DNA of 26,355 nt from assembly GCA_964544295.1 (NCBI GenBank), contig CAZJBJ010000038.1:1-26355 (forward strand), read 5' to 3'. Origin of the DNA: JAENVU01 sp964544295 (GTDB lineage: Bacteria; Actinomycetota; Acidimicrobiia; IMCC26256; JAENVU01). The notes beneath the pieces were generated by a model that ran no database searches, was not told the origin of the DNA, and saw only the letters and a program-made list of their open reading frames with translations. Shown here piece by piece: positions 1-7,585 of this stretch (positions are counted from its first letter, which is position 1; each line of letters opens with the position of its first letter). The translations under genes and the position numbers were made by a program.

Positions 1-255
1 TCCCGGCGGTCTTCTTTGCGACGGTCTTCTTCGCGCCGGTCTTCTTTGCCGCCGGCGTCTTCTTCGCGCCGGTCTTCTTCGCGGCGGTCTTGGTGGCCGC
101 AGCCTTCTTCGCTGCCGTCTTGGTGGCCGCCGGTTTCTTGGCTGCCGGGGTGGCGGCGACCCGCTTCTTCGCGACCGGCGGGGTCGCGGCCGTCGGCTTC
201 GGCGGGGCGGAGGTGGCGGTCTTCCGGGCGGGGGCCGCCTTCGCGGGCTTGGCCT
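1..255 (-). repeat. Low-complexity Lys/Ala repeat coding segment
   Basis: On the plus strand this stretch is a run of imperfect gtcttcttcgcg units. On the minus strand they encode tandem Lys-Lys-Thr-Ala-type blocks. The repeats are protein-coding low complexity inside the partial NYN-S1 gene, not an independent DNA repeat. They are prone to length variation and to assembly error. Confidence 0.75.
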
Positions 256-1192
256 TGGCCGCGGTCTTCTTGGGCCGGTTGCCCTTCACCTCGGCCGCAA
301 CTGTCTCGTCGCTCGGTGCGCCGGCGACCTTGGCGAAGCCGGGGAGCGCCAGTTCGATGCCGCGGCGAGGCGCGTCGACCGCCTGGACCACGAAGGTGCG
401 GGTTTCGCCCCGGGTCAGGACATCGCGCGCCTTCGACGGGCGAGGCTCACCCATCGCACCGATCGGCACGTAGCAGCGGACGTCGTCGACGATCACGAAT
501 GCCCCGTGCGACGAGAACGAGTCGACGACGCCCTCGACCTCGGTGCCGAGGCGATGGTCGATGACGAACTGGAGGAACGGCGCGGGCTGGTTGACGGCCT
601 CGGGCTCGGGCGTGTTCGTCGCCGGCGTGCTCTTGCCGCGGCCGCCCCGTCGGCGGCGGCGGCCGGTGGTGCTGCTCATCGCGTCGGCGGTCGCCTCGGC
701 GATCGCGTCACGAACCTGATCCTGTTCGCGCGCTTCCTTCTTGGCCCGCTGGGTGGTCTTGCGGCTGACGATCCCACGCACCGGACGGCGCAGCGAGAAG
801 ATCCAACCCACTCCGGGCACCGGCTTGCCGCCGATGAGACGACCGGGCTCGAACAACCACTCGTATTCGGCGTGGAACTCCTGGAACGAGTCGTTGCTCA
901 CCACGGTGGCGTTGGTGCGGTTGGCGATCTGGAGCAGGAACCCGTCGCCGCGTCCGACCGCTCCGGCGGGCGGTGACACGACCTCGCTGGCGATCTCGGC
1001 CTTCGCGAACGCGGCGCGTTCCGACGGATCGATCCGGTGCTCGAAGCTCGCGTCGACGACCACGGTGACCGTCGTCCCGGGGTGCTCGCCGCGGAAGGCG
1101 GCGACGGCCTCTCGGAGCTGGGCCAGGCTCGGTTCTGTGTTGCCCTCGGTGGCGAGGTTGGAACCGTCGATGACGAAGTGGTCGGCCATCAT
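1..1192 (-). CDS. NYN/PIN-type ribonuclease with S1 domain and histone-H1-like Lys/Ala tail (3' end outside window)
   Basis: This reading frame stays open to the window edge, so 397 codons are visible and the C-terminus is missing. Residues 1-130 look like a Zc3h12a/NYN-type PIN nuclease. FVIDGSN (D9), VVVDASF (D47), GRGDGFLL (D83) and VVSNDSF (D101) are the expected acidic metal-binding positions. After an Arg-rich linker (about 178-187, RRRRRGGRG), residues 215-285 resemble an S1/OB RNA-binding fold (GTEVEGVVDSFSSHGAFVIV). From about residue 305 the chain becomes repeats of AAKKT, GAKKT and AATKT, like histone H1 and actinobacterial HU-type tails. The likely role is cleavage or handling of structured RNA, with the basic tail holding nucleic acid; this is inference. 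The start at 1192 overlaps the stop of the acyl-CoA synthetase gene as ATGA, which implies translational coupling. A second in-frame ATG lies at 1189. Confidence 0.85.
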   Translation of the reverse strand, partial: MMADHFVIDGSNLATEGNTEPSLAQLREAVAAFRGEHPGTTVTVVVDASFEHRIDPSERAAFAKAEIASEVVSPPAGAVGRGDGFLLQIANRTNATVVSNDSFQEFHAEYEWLFEPGRLIGGKPVPGVGWIFSLRRPVRGIVSRKTTQRAKKEAREQDQVRDAIAEATADAMSSTTGRRRRRGGRGKSTPATNTPEPEAVNQPAPFLQFVIDHRLGTEVEGVVDSFSSHGAFVIVDDVRCYVPIGAMGEPRPSKARDVLTRGETRTFVVQAVDAPRRGIELALPGFAKVAGAPSDETVAAEVKGNRPKKTAAKAKPAKAAPARKTATSAPPKPTAATPPVAKKRVAATPAAKKPAATKTAAKKAAATKTAAKKTGAKKTPAAKKTGAKKTVAKKTAG

Positions 1193-2760
1193 GCGTCGGC
1201 TCCGAGCCGGGTGACCGCGAGGTCGCGCAGCAGCGTGTAGTCGGCCTTGCCGTTGGGGGCACGGTGCATGTCGTCGAGCAGGACGACCCGCTTCGGGATC
1301 TTGTACCCGGAGAGTCCCCGGGCCTTGCAGTGGTCGCGCAATGTGTCCTCCTCGATGGGATCGTGGGCCACGACCATGGCCACGACCATTTCTCCGAACC
1401 GGGCGTCGGGGATGCCGACGACGACACAATCGTCGACGGCATCGTGCCCGCGCAGCACGAGTTCCACTTCCTCCGGGTAGACCTTCTCCCCGCCGGTGTT
1501 GACGGTGGCGGAGCCGCGGCCGAGCAGTTTGATCGTCCCGTCCGGGTCGACGGTCGCGTAGTCGCCCGGAATGGAGTACCGGGTGCCGTTCACGGTGCGG
1601 AACGTCTTCGCCGTCTTCTCCGGGTCGCGGTAGTAGCCGAGTGGGATGCGTCCGCCCACCCCGACCATGCCGACCTCGTCGCTGCCCGGGACGACTTCGC
1701 GCCCGTCGTCGGTGAGCACCCGCACCCGGTCGTTGACTGCGAACCGGGCCGGCGCGATCTCGCGGTCGTCCGCACGCGACGCCGAGCGTGACATCAACCC
1801 TTCGGACGCCCCCAACGAATCGAGCAGCGTGATCCGCGGCAGATGGTCGAGCAATCCGCGCTTGACCTCGGGGCTCCACGTCACCCCGCTGGACGTGATC
1901 GCCCGGAGTGATGCCAGGGACCAGCGGTCCGGGTTCGCGTTCAGGGCGTCGAGCAACGGGCGGGCGAACGCGTCGCCGACGATCGTGAGCACGGCGACCT
2001 CGTGCCGGTCGATGTCGTCCCAGATCCGGAGGGGATCGAGGCCGATCTCGTTGATCAGTACGACGGTCCCGCCACCGGAGAGCGTGGAGAGCGTGATGAA
2101 CAGCCCGGTCCCGTGCATGAGCGGGCACCCCGGCAGCGTGGTGCCGGCTCGCTTGCCGGCGCGGACCGCCACCATCGGGTCGGGCGGTTCCGTGCCGGGC
2201 CGGCCCATCTGCCACAGCGCGACGTAGAGGTCGTCGCTGCGCCACATGACGCCTTTGGGCATACCGGTCGTACCGCCCGTATAGAGGAAGATGAGGTCGT
2301 CACCGTCAGGGTCGTGGCCGCCGCGGCATCGGGCACCGGCGACCGCCGCGTCGTAGCCTGCCTCGAGTTCGACGACCATCGGTGCCGTGTCCGTGAGCTG
2401 TCCGACCGCCTCGCGAACGGTCGCCGCGAACCGCGCCTCGGTGACCACCGCGACGGCCTCGGAGTCGGCCAGCAGGTACCGGGTCTCCTCGACGCCGTAG
2501 CGGTAGTTCACGTTGACCGGCACCGCCCCGAGCTTGAGGGCCGCGTAGAACGACTCGAGGTACTCGGGTCGATTCACCAGGTCGATCGCGACCTTGTCGC
2601 CGGCTCGGACGCCGTTGCGTTCCAGGTGACCGGCGAGGCGGGCCGCACGGTCCTCGAAGTCGCCGAACGTGCGCTGCTCGTCGGCGGCGACGATGGCGAT
2701 GCGTTCGGGTGCCTCCTCGGCGATGGCGTCCCAGACGCGCGCGAAGCTCCAACCGGACAT
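1189..2760 (-). CDS. Acyl-CoA synthetase (AMP-forming, FadD family)
   Basis: A 523-residue member of the ANL adenylating superfamily. It activates a carboxylic acid with ATP to an acyl-adenylate and transfers the acyl group to CoA. The visible core motifs are the P-loop YTGGTTGMPKG (160-170), LGASE (316-320, the aromatic/Glu motif), GDYATVDPDG (399-408), GRGSATVNTGGEKVYPEEVE (414-433), and the catalytic C-terminal lysine in PNGKADY (K505). Length and motif spacing are normal for the family, and no membrane segment is seen. The family resembles FadD enzymes used for fatty acid or sterol side-chain activation, but the substrate cannot be read from the sequence. The start ATG at 2760 has TAGCCT six bases upstream and no Shine-Dalgarno sequence, so a leaderless mRNA is likely. 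The NYN-S1 gene follows with a 4-bp overlap. Confidence 0.93.
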   Translation of the reverse strand: MSGWSFARVWDAIAEEAPERIAIVAADEQRTFGDFEDRAARLAGHLERNGVRAGDKVAIDLVNRPEYLESFYAALKLGAVPVNVNYRYGVEETRYLLADSEAVAVVTEARFAATVREAVGQLTDTAPMVVELEAGYDAAVAGARCRGGHDPDGDDLIFLYTGGTTGMPKGVMWRSDDLYVALWQMGRPGTEPPDPMVAVRAGKRAGTTLPGCPLMHGTGLFITLSTLSGGGTVVLINEIGLDPLRIWDDIDRHEVAVLTIVGDAFARPLLDALNANPDRWSLASLRAITSSGVTWSPEVKRGLLDHLPRITLLDSLGASEGLMSRSASRADDREIAPARFAVNDRVRVLTDDGREVVPGSDEVGMVGVGGRIPLGYYRDPEKTAKTFRTVNGTRYSIPGDYATVDPDGTIKLLGRGSATVNTGGEKVYPEEVELVLRGHDAVDDCVVVGIPDARFGEMVVAMVVAHDPIEEDTLRDHCKARGLSGYKIPKRVVLLDDMHRAPNGKADYTLLRDLAVTRLGADA

Positions 2761-2766
2761 CCGTGC

Positions 2767-2772
2767 AGGCTA
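2767..2772 (-). promoter_or_regulatory. -10 element for the acyl-CoA synthetase operon (leaderless)
   Basis: TAGCCT on the minus strand lies 6 nt upstream of the ATG at 2760. It fits the TANNNT rule seen at several starts here and implies that transcription begins at or next to the start codon. Confidence 0.5.
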
Positions 2773-2804
2773 CCGGCGCCTCGGCGGTCAGCTCGGAGTG
2801 GCAC

Positions 2805-2810
2805 TATCGT
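2805..2810 (+). promoter_or_regulatory. -10 element for the VOC gene (leaderless)
   Basis: TATCGT lies 7 nt upstream of the ATG at 2818, with no ribosome binding site between. The 57-bp divergent gap therefore appears to hold two outward-facing leaderless promoters. Confidence 0.5.
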
Positions 2811-2817
2811 CGGCCGG

Positions 2818-3300
2818 ATGTCGGACGACTTCGCCACCCGTACCGCAGCCTGGTCGGCGCGGATCGCGCCACCGGAGGAGCGGCCGGCGAGTTCGGCCCG
2901 GGGTGTCCACCACGCGGCGTTCATCTGTTCCGACGTCGGTGCGACGATCGACTTCTACCAGGACCTGCTCGGATTCCCGCTCGTCGAACTGTTCGAGAAC
3001 CGGGACTACCCGTCGAGTGCCCACCTCTTCTTCGACATCGGCGGCGGCAACCTGCTGGCGTTCTTCGATTTCCCGGGGTACGAACACCCGGAGTTCCACG
3101 AGACGCTCGGCGGCGTGCAACACGTCGCGATCTCGATGGCGCCGGAACGCTTCGCGGCACTGAAGCAGCGGCTGATCGATGATGGCATCGAGTTCCGAGG
3201 TCCCGACCTCGGCGTCGAGAACTCCGTCTATCTCCGGGATCCCGACGGGTTGGTCATCGAGATCTGCACCGCGCCGCTCCTCGACACGAACTTCGACTGA
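2818..3300 (+). CDS. VOC family protein (glyoxalase/extradiol dioxygenase superfamily)
   Basis: A 160-residue protein with one vicinal-oxygen-chelate fold. The first beta-alpha-beta module begins GVHHAAFICSDVGATIDFYQ, and the second begins GGVQHVAISM and ends at VYLRDPDGLVIEIC. Likely metal ligands are H31 or H32, H102 and E148. The DPDG-x-x-IE ending is typical of glyoxalase-like and lactoylglutathione-lyase-like proteins. The exact reaction (isomerase, dioxygenase or resistance protein) cannot be told. The first ~28 residues are polar and precede the fold. The start at 2818 is supported by TATCGT 7 nt upstream. The gene is divergent from the acyl-CoA synthetase and is followed by a hairpin that may end its transcript. 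Confidence 0.88.
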   Translation: MSDDFATRTAAWSARIAPPEERPASSARGVHHAAFICSDVGATIDFYQDLLGFPLVELFENRDYPSSAHLFFDIGGGNLLAFFDFPGYEHPEFHETLGGVQHVAISMAPERFAALKQRLIDDGIEFRGPDLGVENSVYLRDPDGLVIEICTAPLLDTNFD

Positions 3301-3311
3301 CTCCCGTCGCC

Positions 3312-3347
3312 GTCAGGCTCGGCTCAGGCTGTCGTCAGAGCCCTGAC
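3312..3347 (+). terminator. Hairpin after the VOC gene, possible terminator
   Basis: GTCAGGCTC (3312-3320) pairs with GAGCCCTGAC (3338-3347) with one bulged base, starting 12 bp after the VOC stop. There is no T-run, as is usual in high-GC actinobacteria. Calling it a terminator is inference. Confidence 0.4.
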
Positions 3348-3397
3348 CCCCAGCCGTTCGCGACCGGCAACTCGGTGCGCACGAAGCCCTGCGAGGG

Positions 3398-3417
3398 TGT
3401 TCCCTGTCCGAGGAACA
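3398..3417. promoter_or_regulatory. Inverted repeat TGTTCC-N8-GGAACA, possible operator
   Basis: Perfect 6-bp arms with an 8-bp spacer, lying about 20 bp upstream of the small open frame at 3437. Twofold symmetry of this size suits a dimeric repressor, but I do not recognise the motif and no regulator gene is adjacent. Confidence 0.25.
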
Positions 3418-3436
3418 GTGCAACCGAGGAGGTTCG

Positions 3437-3550
3437 ATGAACGATCACCGCATCCACCGAAGTGCCGCCACGACACGGACTCCCTGGTATCGTGAGGATC
3501 ACGCCCATCGGGTGCGACCGGCGATGCGGCATCCAAACCTTCCGAGATGA
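3437..3550 (+). CDS. Possible small protein, 37 residues
   Basis: A short open frame, beginning MNDHRIHRSAATTRTPWYRE, is preceded by AGGAGG with 4 nt before the ATG, one of the better ribosome binding sites in the window. The peptide is rich in Arg and His, with no membrane segment and no family I recognise. High GC content makes short open frames common, so the ribosome site is the only support. It could instead be a decayed gene remnant or a chance frame. Confidence 0.25.
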   Translation: MNDHRIHRSAATTRTPWYREDHAHRVRPAMRHPNLPR

Positions 3551-3672
3551 CGTGACCGATCGGCGGGGAGTGACGCGCAGGCGAGCTCCCCGCCGGCGGG
3601 CTCCGAGAACGTCGAGGCCGGCCGGGTCTGCGTCCCCCCTTCAGCAGCCCGGACCCGGTCGGCTCTCGGCTC

Positions 3673-3678
3673 TAGGTT
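3673..3678 (+). promoter_or_regulatory. -10 element for the nitroreductase gene (leaderless)
   Basis: TAGGTT lies 8 nt upstream of the ATG at 3687. It supports that ATG over the longer in-frame extension that begins at 3462. Confidence 0.45.
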
Positions 3679-3686
3679 TCTGTCGC

Positions 3687-4367
3687 ATGGATCTGCACGA
3701 GGCACTGACCACGACCGGCGCGATCCGCGAGTTCACCGACGAGCCGGTCGACGACGCCACCATCGCCCGGGTGCTCGACGTGGCGCGCTTCGCGCCGAGC
3801 GGCGGGAACCGGCAGGGCTGGCGGGTCATCGTCGTGAAGGACCCGACGATCCGGGCGACGCTGCGCGACCTTTATCTCACCGGGTGGTACGAGTATCTCG
3901 CCCAACGAGCCGCCGGCCTCACGCCCTGGTCCCCACTGGCCGACCGGGCGATCGAGGCGGCGGCGATCGAGACCGCACCCGATATTGCCGCGGCGGCCGC
4001 GCCGGACGGCTTCGCGGAAACGCTCGATCAGGCGCCGGTGCTCCTGGCGATCGTCGTCGACCTCGATGCCCTGGCCGCGGTCGACCGTGATCTCGACCGG
4101 TACAGCTTCGCCGGCGCGGCGTCGGTGTATCCCTTCGCGTGGAACCTGTTGCTCGCGGCTCGCGAGGAGCGCCTCGGTGGGGTCATCACGACGATGGTCA
4201 TCCGGGAGGAAGCCTCGGCTCGGGCTGCGCTCGGGCTCGCCGACCGCCACGCGGTCGCCGCGTTGTTGGTGCTGGGCCACCCGGTCAAGACATTCACCAA
4301 ACTGACACGCGCGCCGGTCTCGTCCTTCACGACCGTCGACCGGCTGGACGGCCCGAGCTTCGGATGA
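3687..4367 (+). CDS. Nitroreductase family protein (FMN-dependent)
   Basis: A 226-residue nitroreductase-fold protein, probably an FMN flavoenzyme using NAD(P)H; the natural substrate is unknown. Family signatures are the N-terminal helix MDLHEALTTTGAIREFTDEP, with the Arg that contacts the FMN phosphate (R14), VLDVARFAPSGGNRQGWRVIVV (29-50), where SGGNRQ forms the flavin pocket, and the late LGGVITT segment matching the conserved glycine-rich FMN loop. C-terminal LLVLGHPVK is the usual strand before the swapped tail. The start was set at 3687 because the family begins there and TAGGTT sits 8 nt upstream; the open frame extends further upstream but reads as non-coding. The following monooxygenase starts 68 bp downstream on the same strand. 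Confidence 0.88.
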   Translation: MDLHEALTTTGAIREFTDEPVDDATIARVLDVARFAPSGGNRQGWRVIVVKDPTIRATLRDLYLTGWYEYLAQRAAGLTPWSPLADRAIEAAAIETAPDIAAAAAPDGFAETLDQAPVLLAIVVDLDALAAVDRDLDRYSFAGAASVYPFAWNLLLAAREERLGGVITTMVIREEASARAALGLADRHAVAALLVLGHPVKTFTKLTRAPVSSFTTVDRLDGPSFG

Positions 4368-4435
4368 CCACACCGACGCAGGCGCGCGGCCGCCGGGAGG
4401 CGACGCCCACCGCGCGCGTGTGAGACTGCCGCCGC

Positions 4436-6358
4436 ATGCGTTTCGATCCGGAACCCCGCCCCGTCGTCGCGTCCGATGCCGAGATCGAGGCCGCCCTGGC
4501 CGAGGTGGAGACCCCGCCGCTCCTCGCGGCGGTGGCGTGCTTGACCGGTGACCTCACGCTCCTGCGCGACGACCTGCGACCGACCGCGTCGACGTCGTTC
4601 GACCCGACGGCGGGGATCAGCCCGGAGCAGGCCGCGAGCGCCCGGCGGCTGGCGGCGGAGGCGCTGGGCCGGTACCGGGACGGCGGCAGTGTTCCCGCCC
4701 CGCCGCCGGACGAGGAGACGATTCGCCGGATGTTCGAGTTCCTCGCCGGCGGGCCGGTCGAGGACGACTACGCAGCCCTGATGACCGAGGAACTCGCGAT
4801 CGACGGTGTCGATCGGCGGGCGCCCGATTGGACGCTCGAGCACGTCGCGCCGGGGCGGCGATTCCGCGTGGGCATCGTGGGTGCGGGGATGTCGGGCATC
4901 GTCGCCGGCCATCGGCTCGGCCAGGCCGGGGTCGACTACGTGATCTTCGAGAAGAACGCCGACGTCGGCGGCACCTGGCTGGAGAACCAGTACCCGGGGT
5001 GTCGCGTCGACGTCCCGAACCACTTCTACAGCTACTCGTTCGCGCAGACGGGCGAGTGGCCCCAGCACTACGCGACCCAGCCCGTGCTGCTCGACTACTT
5101 CCGCGCGTGTGCCGAGGAGTTCGGTGTTCGCCCGCACGTCCGGTTCGAGACCGAGGTCGTCGAGGCCGTGTGGTCGGACGAGCGCAACTGCTGGCGGGTG
5201 ACGGTGCGGGACGCGACCGGCGCCACGGAGACCGTCGAGGTCGAAGCGTTGGTCAGTTCGGTCGGTCAGTTGAACCAGCCGAAGCTCCCCGACATCCCCG
5301 GCCGTGACCGATTTCGCGGTCCGTCGTTCCACTCGGCGCGCTGGGATCGTTCGGTCGAGCTCGCCGGGAAGCGCGTCGCGATCATCGGGACCGGCGCCAG
5401 CGCGGCGCAGTTCGTCCCGCCGGTCGCCGCGGTGGCCGGTCACCTGACCGTGTTCCAACGAACCCCGCCCTGGCTGCTCGAGACGCCGGATTATCACGAC
5501 GAGCTCCCTGCGGGTCAGCGTTGGCTGCTCGACCACGTGCCCGGCTTCGCGCATTGGGACCGCGTGTGGATCTTCTGGCGCTCGCACGAGGTGCTCGTGC
5601 CGATGGCGGCGGTCGACGACGACTGGGAGTCCCCGCACTCGGTGAGTCTGATGAACGACCTCGTGCGCGGGGTGTTCACCGAGTACTACCGGACACAGTT
5701 CCCGGATCCCGACCTGTTCGCGAAGGTCGTGCCCGACTACCCGCCGTTCTCGAAGCGCTTCGTGCGCGACAACGGCATCTGGGCCCGCACGTTCGCCCGT
5801 GAGAACGTGGAGCTGGACGTCAGTGCGATCGGGGAGATCACCGAGCACGGCATCACGATGGCCGACGGCACCGACCACACCTTCGACGTGATCATCTACG
5901 GGACGGGGTTCGACGCCTCGAACTTCCTCACGCCCATGAAGGTGCGCGGCGCCGGGGGACGCGACCTCCACGCCACGTGGGACGGCGAGGCGCGTGCGTA
6001 TCTCGGCATGACCATCCCGCACTTCCCGAACCTGTTCCTGATGTACGGCCCGAACACCAACATCGTGATCAACGGCTCGATCATCTACTTCTCCGAACTC
6101 GAGGCGCGCTACATCGTCGAGAGCGTGCGGATGCTCGCGGAGCACGGTGCCGCAGCCATGGACGTGCGCACCGACGTGCACGACGAATACAACCGGGCCG
6201 TCGACGCGGGCAATGCCCGGATGGCCTGGGGGGCGGCGAGTGTGAACACCTGGTACAAGAACGCGTCGGGCCGGATCACCCAGAACTGGCCGTTTCCGCT
6301 GCTCGAGTTCTGGCAGCGGACCCGTCACCCGAATCCGGACGACTACCACCTGGCCTGA
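4436..6358 (+). CDS. Type I Baeyer-Villiger monooxygenase, 4-hydroxyacetophenone-monooxygenase-like
   Basis: A 640-residue FAD/NADPH flavoprotein expected to insert oxygen next to a ketone, giving an ester or lactone. The FAD Rossmann motif GAGMSG is at 149-154, followed by EKNADVGGTWLENQYPGCR, which is typical of BVMOs. The BVMO fingerprint FRGPSFHSARWD is at 293-304, and the NADPH Rossmann motif GTGASA at 318-323. About 140 residues precede the FAD domain. This N-terminal extension and the total length match 4-hydroxyacetophenone monooxygenase (HapE) rather than the shorter cyclohexanone enzymes. The start at 4436 keeps this extension; GAGACT lies 8 nt upstream, a weak -10. Downstream genes follow at 42 bp. 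Substrate assignment to aryl ketones is inference. Confidence 0.9.
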   Translation: MRFDPEPRPVVASDAEIEAALAEVETPPLLAAVACLTGDLTLLRDDLRPTASTSFDPTAGISPEQAASARRLAAEALGRYRDGGSVPAPPPDEETIRRMFEFLAGGPVEDDYAALMTEELAIDGVDRRAPDWTLEHVAPGRRFRVGIVGAGMSGIVAGHRLGQAGVDYVIFEKNADVGGTWLENQYPGCRVDVPNHFYSYSFAQTGEWPQHYATQPVLLDYFRACAEEFGVRPHVRFETEVVEAVWSDERNCWRVTVRDATGATETVEVEALVSSVGQLNQPKLPDIPGRDRFRGPSFHSARWDRSVELAGKRVAIIGTGASAAQFVPPVAAVAGHLTVFQRTPPWLLETPDYHDELPAGQRWLLDHVPGFAHWDRVWIFWRSHEVLVPMAAVDDDWESPHSVSLMNDLVRGVFTEYYRTQFPDPDLFAKVVPDYPPFSKRFVRDNGIWARTFARENVELDVSAIGEITEHGITMADGTDHTFDVIIYGTGFDASNFLTPMKVRGAGGRDLHATWDGEARAYLGMTIPHFPNLFLMYGPNTNIVINGSIIYFSELEARYIVESVRMLAEHGAAAMDVRTDVHDEYNRAVDAGNARMAWGAASVNTWYKNASGRITQNWPFPLLEFWQRTRHPNPDDYHLA

Positions 6359-6387
6359 GCGCGATCGACGGGCGTCGACCCGAACCG

Positions 6388-6393
6388 TATTCT
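6388..6393 (+). promoter_or_regulatory. -10 element for the Asp-box protein gene (leaderless)
   Basis: TATTCT lies 7 nt upstream of the ATG at 6401, inside the 42-bp gap after the monooxygenase. It suggests that the propeller-MoaD pair can be transcribed on its own. Confidence 0.45.
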
Positions 6394-6400
6394 CGGCCCG

Positions 6401-7585
6401 ATGACAGCACCGTCCGATCGATGGCACGCACTCGACTCCGGCCGCACGACCGGAGAACCGCCGGGCGGTCCGCGGATCCTGGTGGGGACACGCAAGGGTT
6501 TGTGGCTGCTCGCGGCGGACGCCGATCGTCGGGAGTGGTGGTGTGCCGGCCCGGAGTTCCTGGGCCACATCATCCAGCACGCGGTGCTCGATCCTCGCGA
6601 CCGCACCACGCTGTTGGCAGCTGCGAGCACCGGTCACCTCGGGCCGACCATCTTCCGGTCGACCGACTTCGGCGGGAGTTGGCACGAAGCCACCCGCCCA
6701 CCGGCCTTCACGTCGGGCGAACCGCTCGCTCGCAGCCTGCGTTCGGTCTTCTGGTTGACGCCCGGCCACGTCGACCAACCCGGAGTCTGGTACGCCGGAG
6801 GGTCGCCGCAGGGCTTGTTCCGCTCCGAGGACGGAGGCGTCACCTGGGCACCGGTCGCGGGATGGAACGATCATCCGCGCTGGACCGAGTGGGCCGAGTG
6901 GCCGGAGGAGAACACGCCCGACGGTTCCTTGTTGCACTCCGTGATCATCGATCCACGCGATCCCGAGCACCTCTACATCGGGATGTCGTCGGGCGGCGTG
7001 TTCGAGAGCACCGATGGCGGCCGGGACTGGACCGTGCTGAACGGGGGTTGTGCGACCGCGATGGAGCCGGCCGAGGCGAACCCGCAGTTCGGACACGACC
7101 CGCACTGCGTGCGGATGCATCCGCTGCGCCCGGACCGGCTCTACCAGCAGAACCATTGCGGGATCTATCGGCTCGACCGGCCCGACTCGCGTTGGACCCG
7201 CATCGGCGAGTCGATGCCGGCCGACGTCGGCGACATCGGATTTCCGATCGAACTCCATCCCCGGGACCCCGACACCGCGTGGGTGTTCCCGATGGACGGC
7301 ACCGACGTCTGGCCCCGGACGAGCCCGGGCGGGCGGCCTGCCGCCTACGTCACGCGTGATGCGGGCGACTCGTGGACCCGCCTCGATGCCGGACTCCCCG
7401 AGCGTGGCTGGCTGACGGTGAAGCGCCAGGCGATGACGGTCGACGACGGCGACCCGGTGGGTGTCTACTTCGGGACCACCGGGGGTGAGGTGTGGGCGAG
7501 CGCCGACGAGGGCGCGAACTGGACTCGTGTGATCGGTCATCTGCCCGAGATCTACGCCGTCGAGCACGGCGTCGCCGCCGAGTGA
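6401..7585 (+). CDS. Asp-box (BNR/sialidase-like) beta-propeller protein
   Basis: A 394-residue protein with no signal peptide, so probably cytoplasmic. Five Asp-box motifs of the form S-x-D-x-G-x-x-W are visible: STDFGGSW (87-94), SEDGGVTW (142-149), STDGGRDW (203-210), TRDAGDSW (318-325) and SADEGANW (367-374). They mark the blades of a propeller of the sialidase/VPS10/BNR kind. Such proteins are often labelled exo-alpha-sialidase or glycosyl hydrolase, but I do not see the sialidase FRIP motif or Arg triad, so catalysis is doubtful; a binding or scaffold role is equally possible. Two His/Cys-containing loops (GHDPHC at 231-236, NHCG at 251-254) could bind metal. The stop overlaps the GTG of the MoaD-like gene by 4 bp. 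Confidence 0.82.
   Translation: MTAPSDRWHALDSGRTTGEPPGGPRILVGTRKGLWLLAADADRREWWCAGPEFLGHIIQHAVLDPRDRTTLLAAASTGHLGPTIFRSTDFGGSWHEATRPPAFTSGEPLARSLRSVFWLTPGHVDQPGVWYAGGSPQGLFRSEDGGVTWAPVAGWNDHPRWTEWAEWPEENTPDGSLLHSVIIDPRDPEHLYIGMSSGGVFESTDGGRDWTVLNGGCATAMEPAEANPQFGHDPHCVRMHPLRPDRLYQQNHCGIYRLDRPDSRWTRIGESMPADVGDIGFPIELHPRDPDTAWVFPMDGTDVWPRTSPGGRPAAYVTRDAGDSWTRLDAGLPERGWLTVKRQAMTVDDGDPVGVYFGTTGGEVWASADEGANWTRVIGHLPEIYAVEHGVAAE

Larger units (their letters stand above)
3301..3686. other. 386-bp intergenic region between VOC and nitroreductase genes
   Basis: No long conserved gene is seen. The stretch holds the post-VOC hairpin, a dyad TGTTCC-N8-GGAACA (3398-3417), a good Shine-Dalgarno (AGGAGG, 3427-3432) ahead of a 37-codon open frame at 3437-3550, a small inverted repeat CGTGA-GGA-TCACG (3491-3503), and the nitroreductase -10 at its end. 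I found no tRNA cloverleaf. Confidence 0.5.

Noticed and set aside
1..130. CRISPR-like or satellite repeats
   Set aside because: The repeat units are 9-15 bp, imperfect and in frame with a Lys/Ala-rich coding tail. There are no unique spacers of constant length.
3420..3560. tRNA-like sequence
   Set aside because: GGTTCGATG resembles a T-loop fragment, but no acceptor, D or anticodon stems can be paired around it.
3462..3686. 75-codon upstream extension of the nitroreductase
   Set aside because: The Arg/Pro-rich sequence does not belong to the family. The -10-like TAGGTT lies inside it, 8 nt from the family-consistent ATG.
4028..7567. 1179-codon minus-strand open frame
   Set aside because: It is antisense to the nitroreductase, monooxygenase and propeller genes, which carry clear family motifs. 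Its own product is Arg/His/Asp-rich without recognisable domains, as expected of a GC-rich shadow frame.
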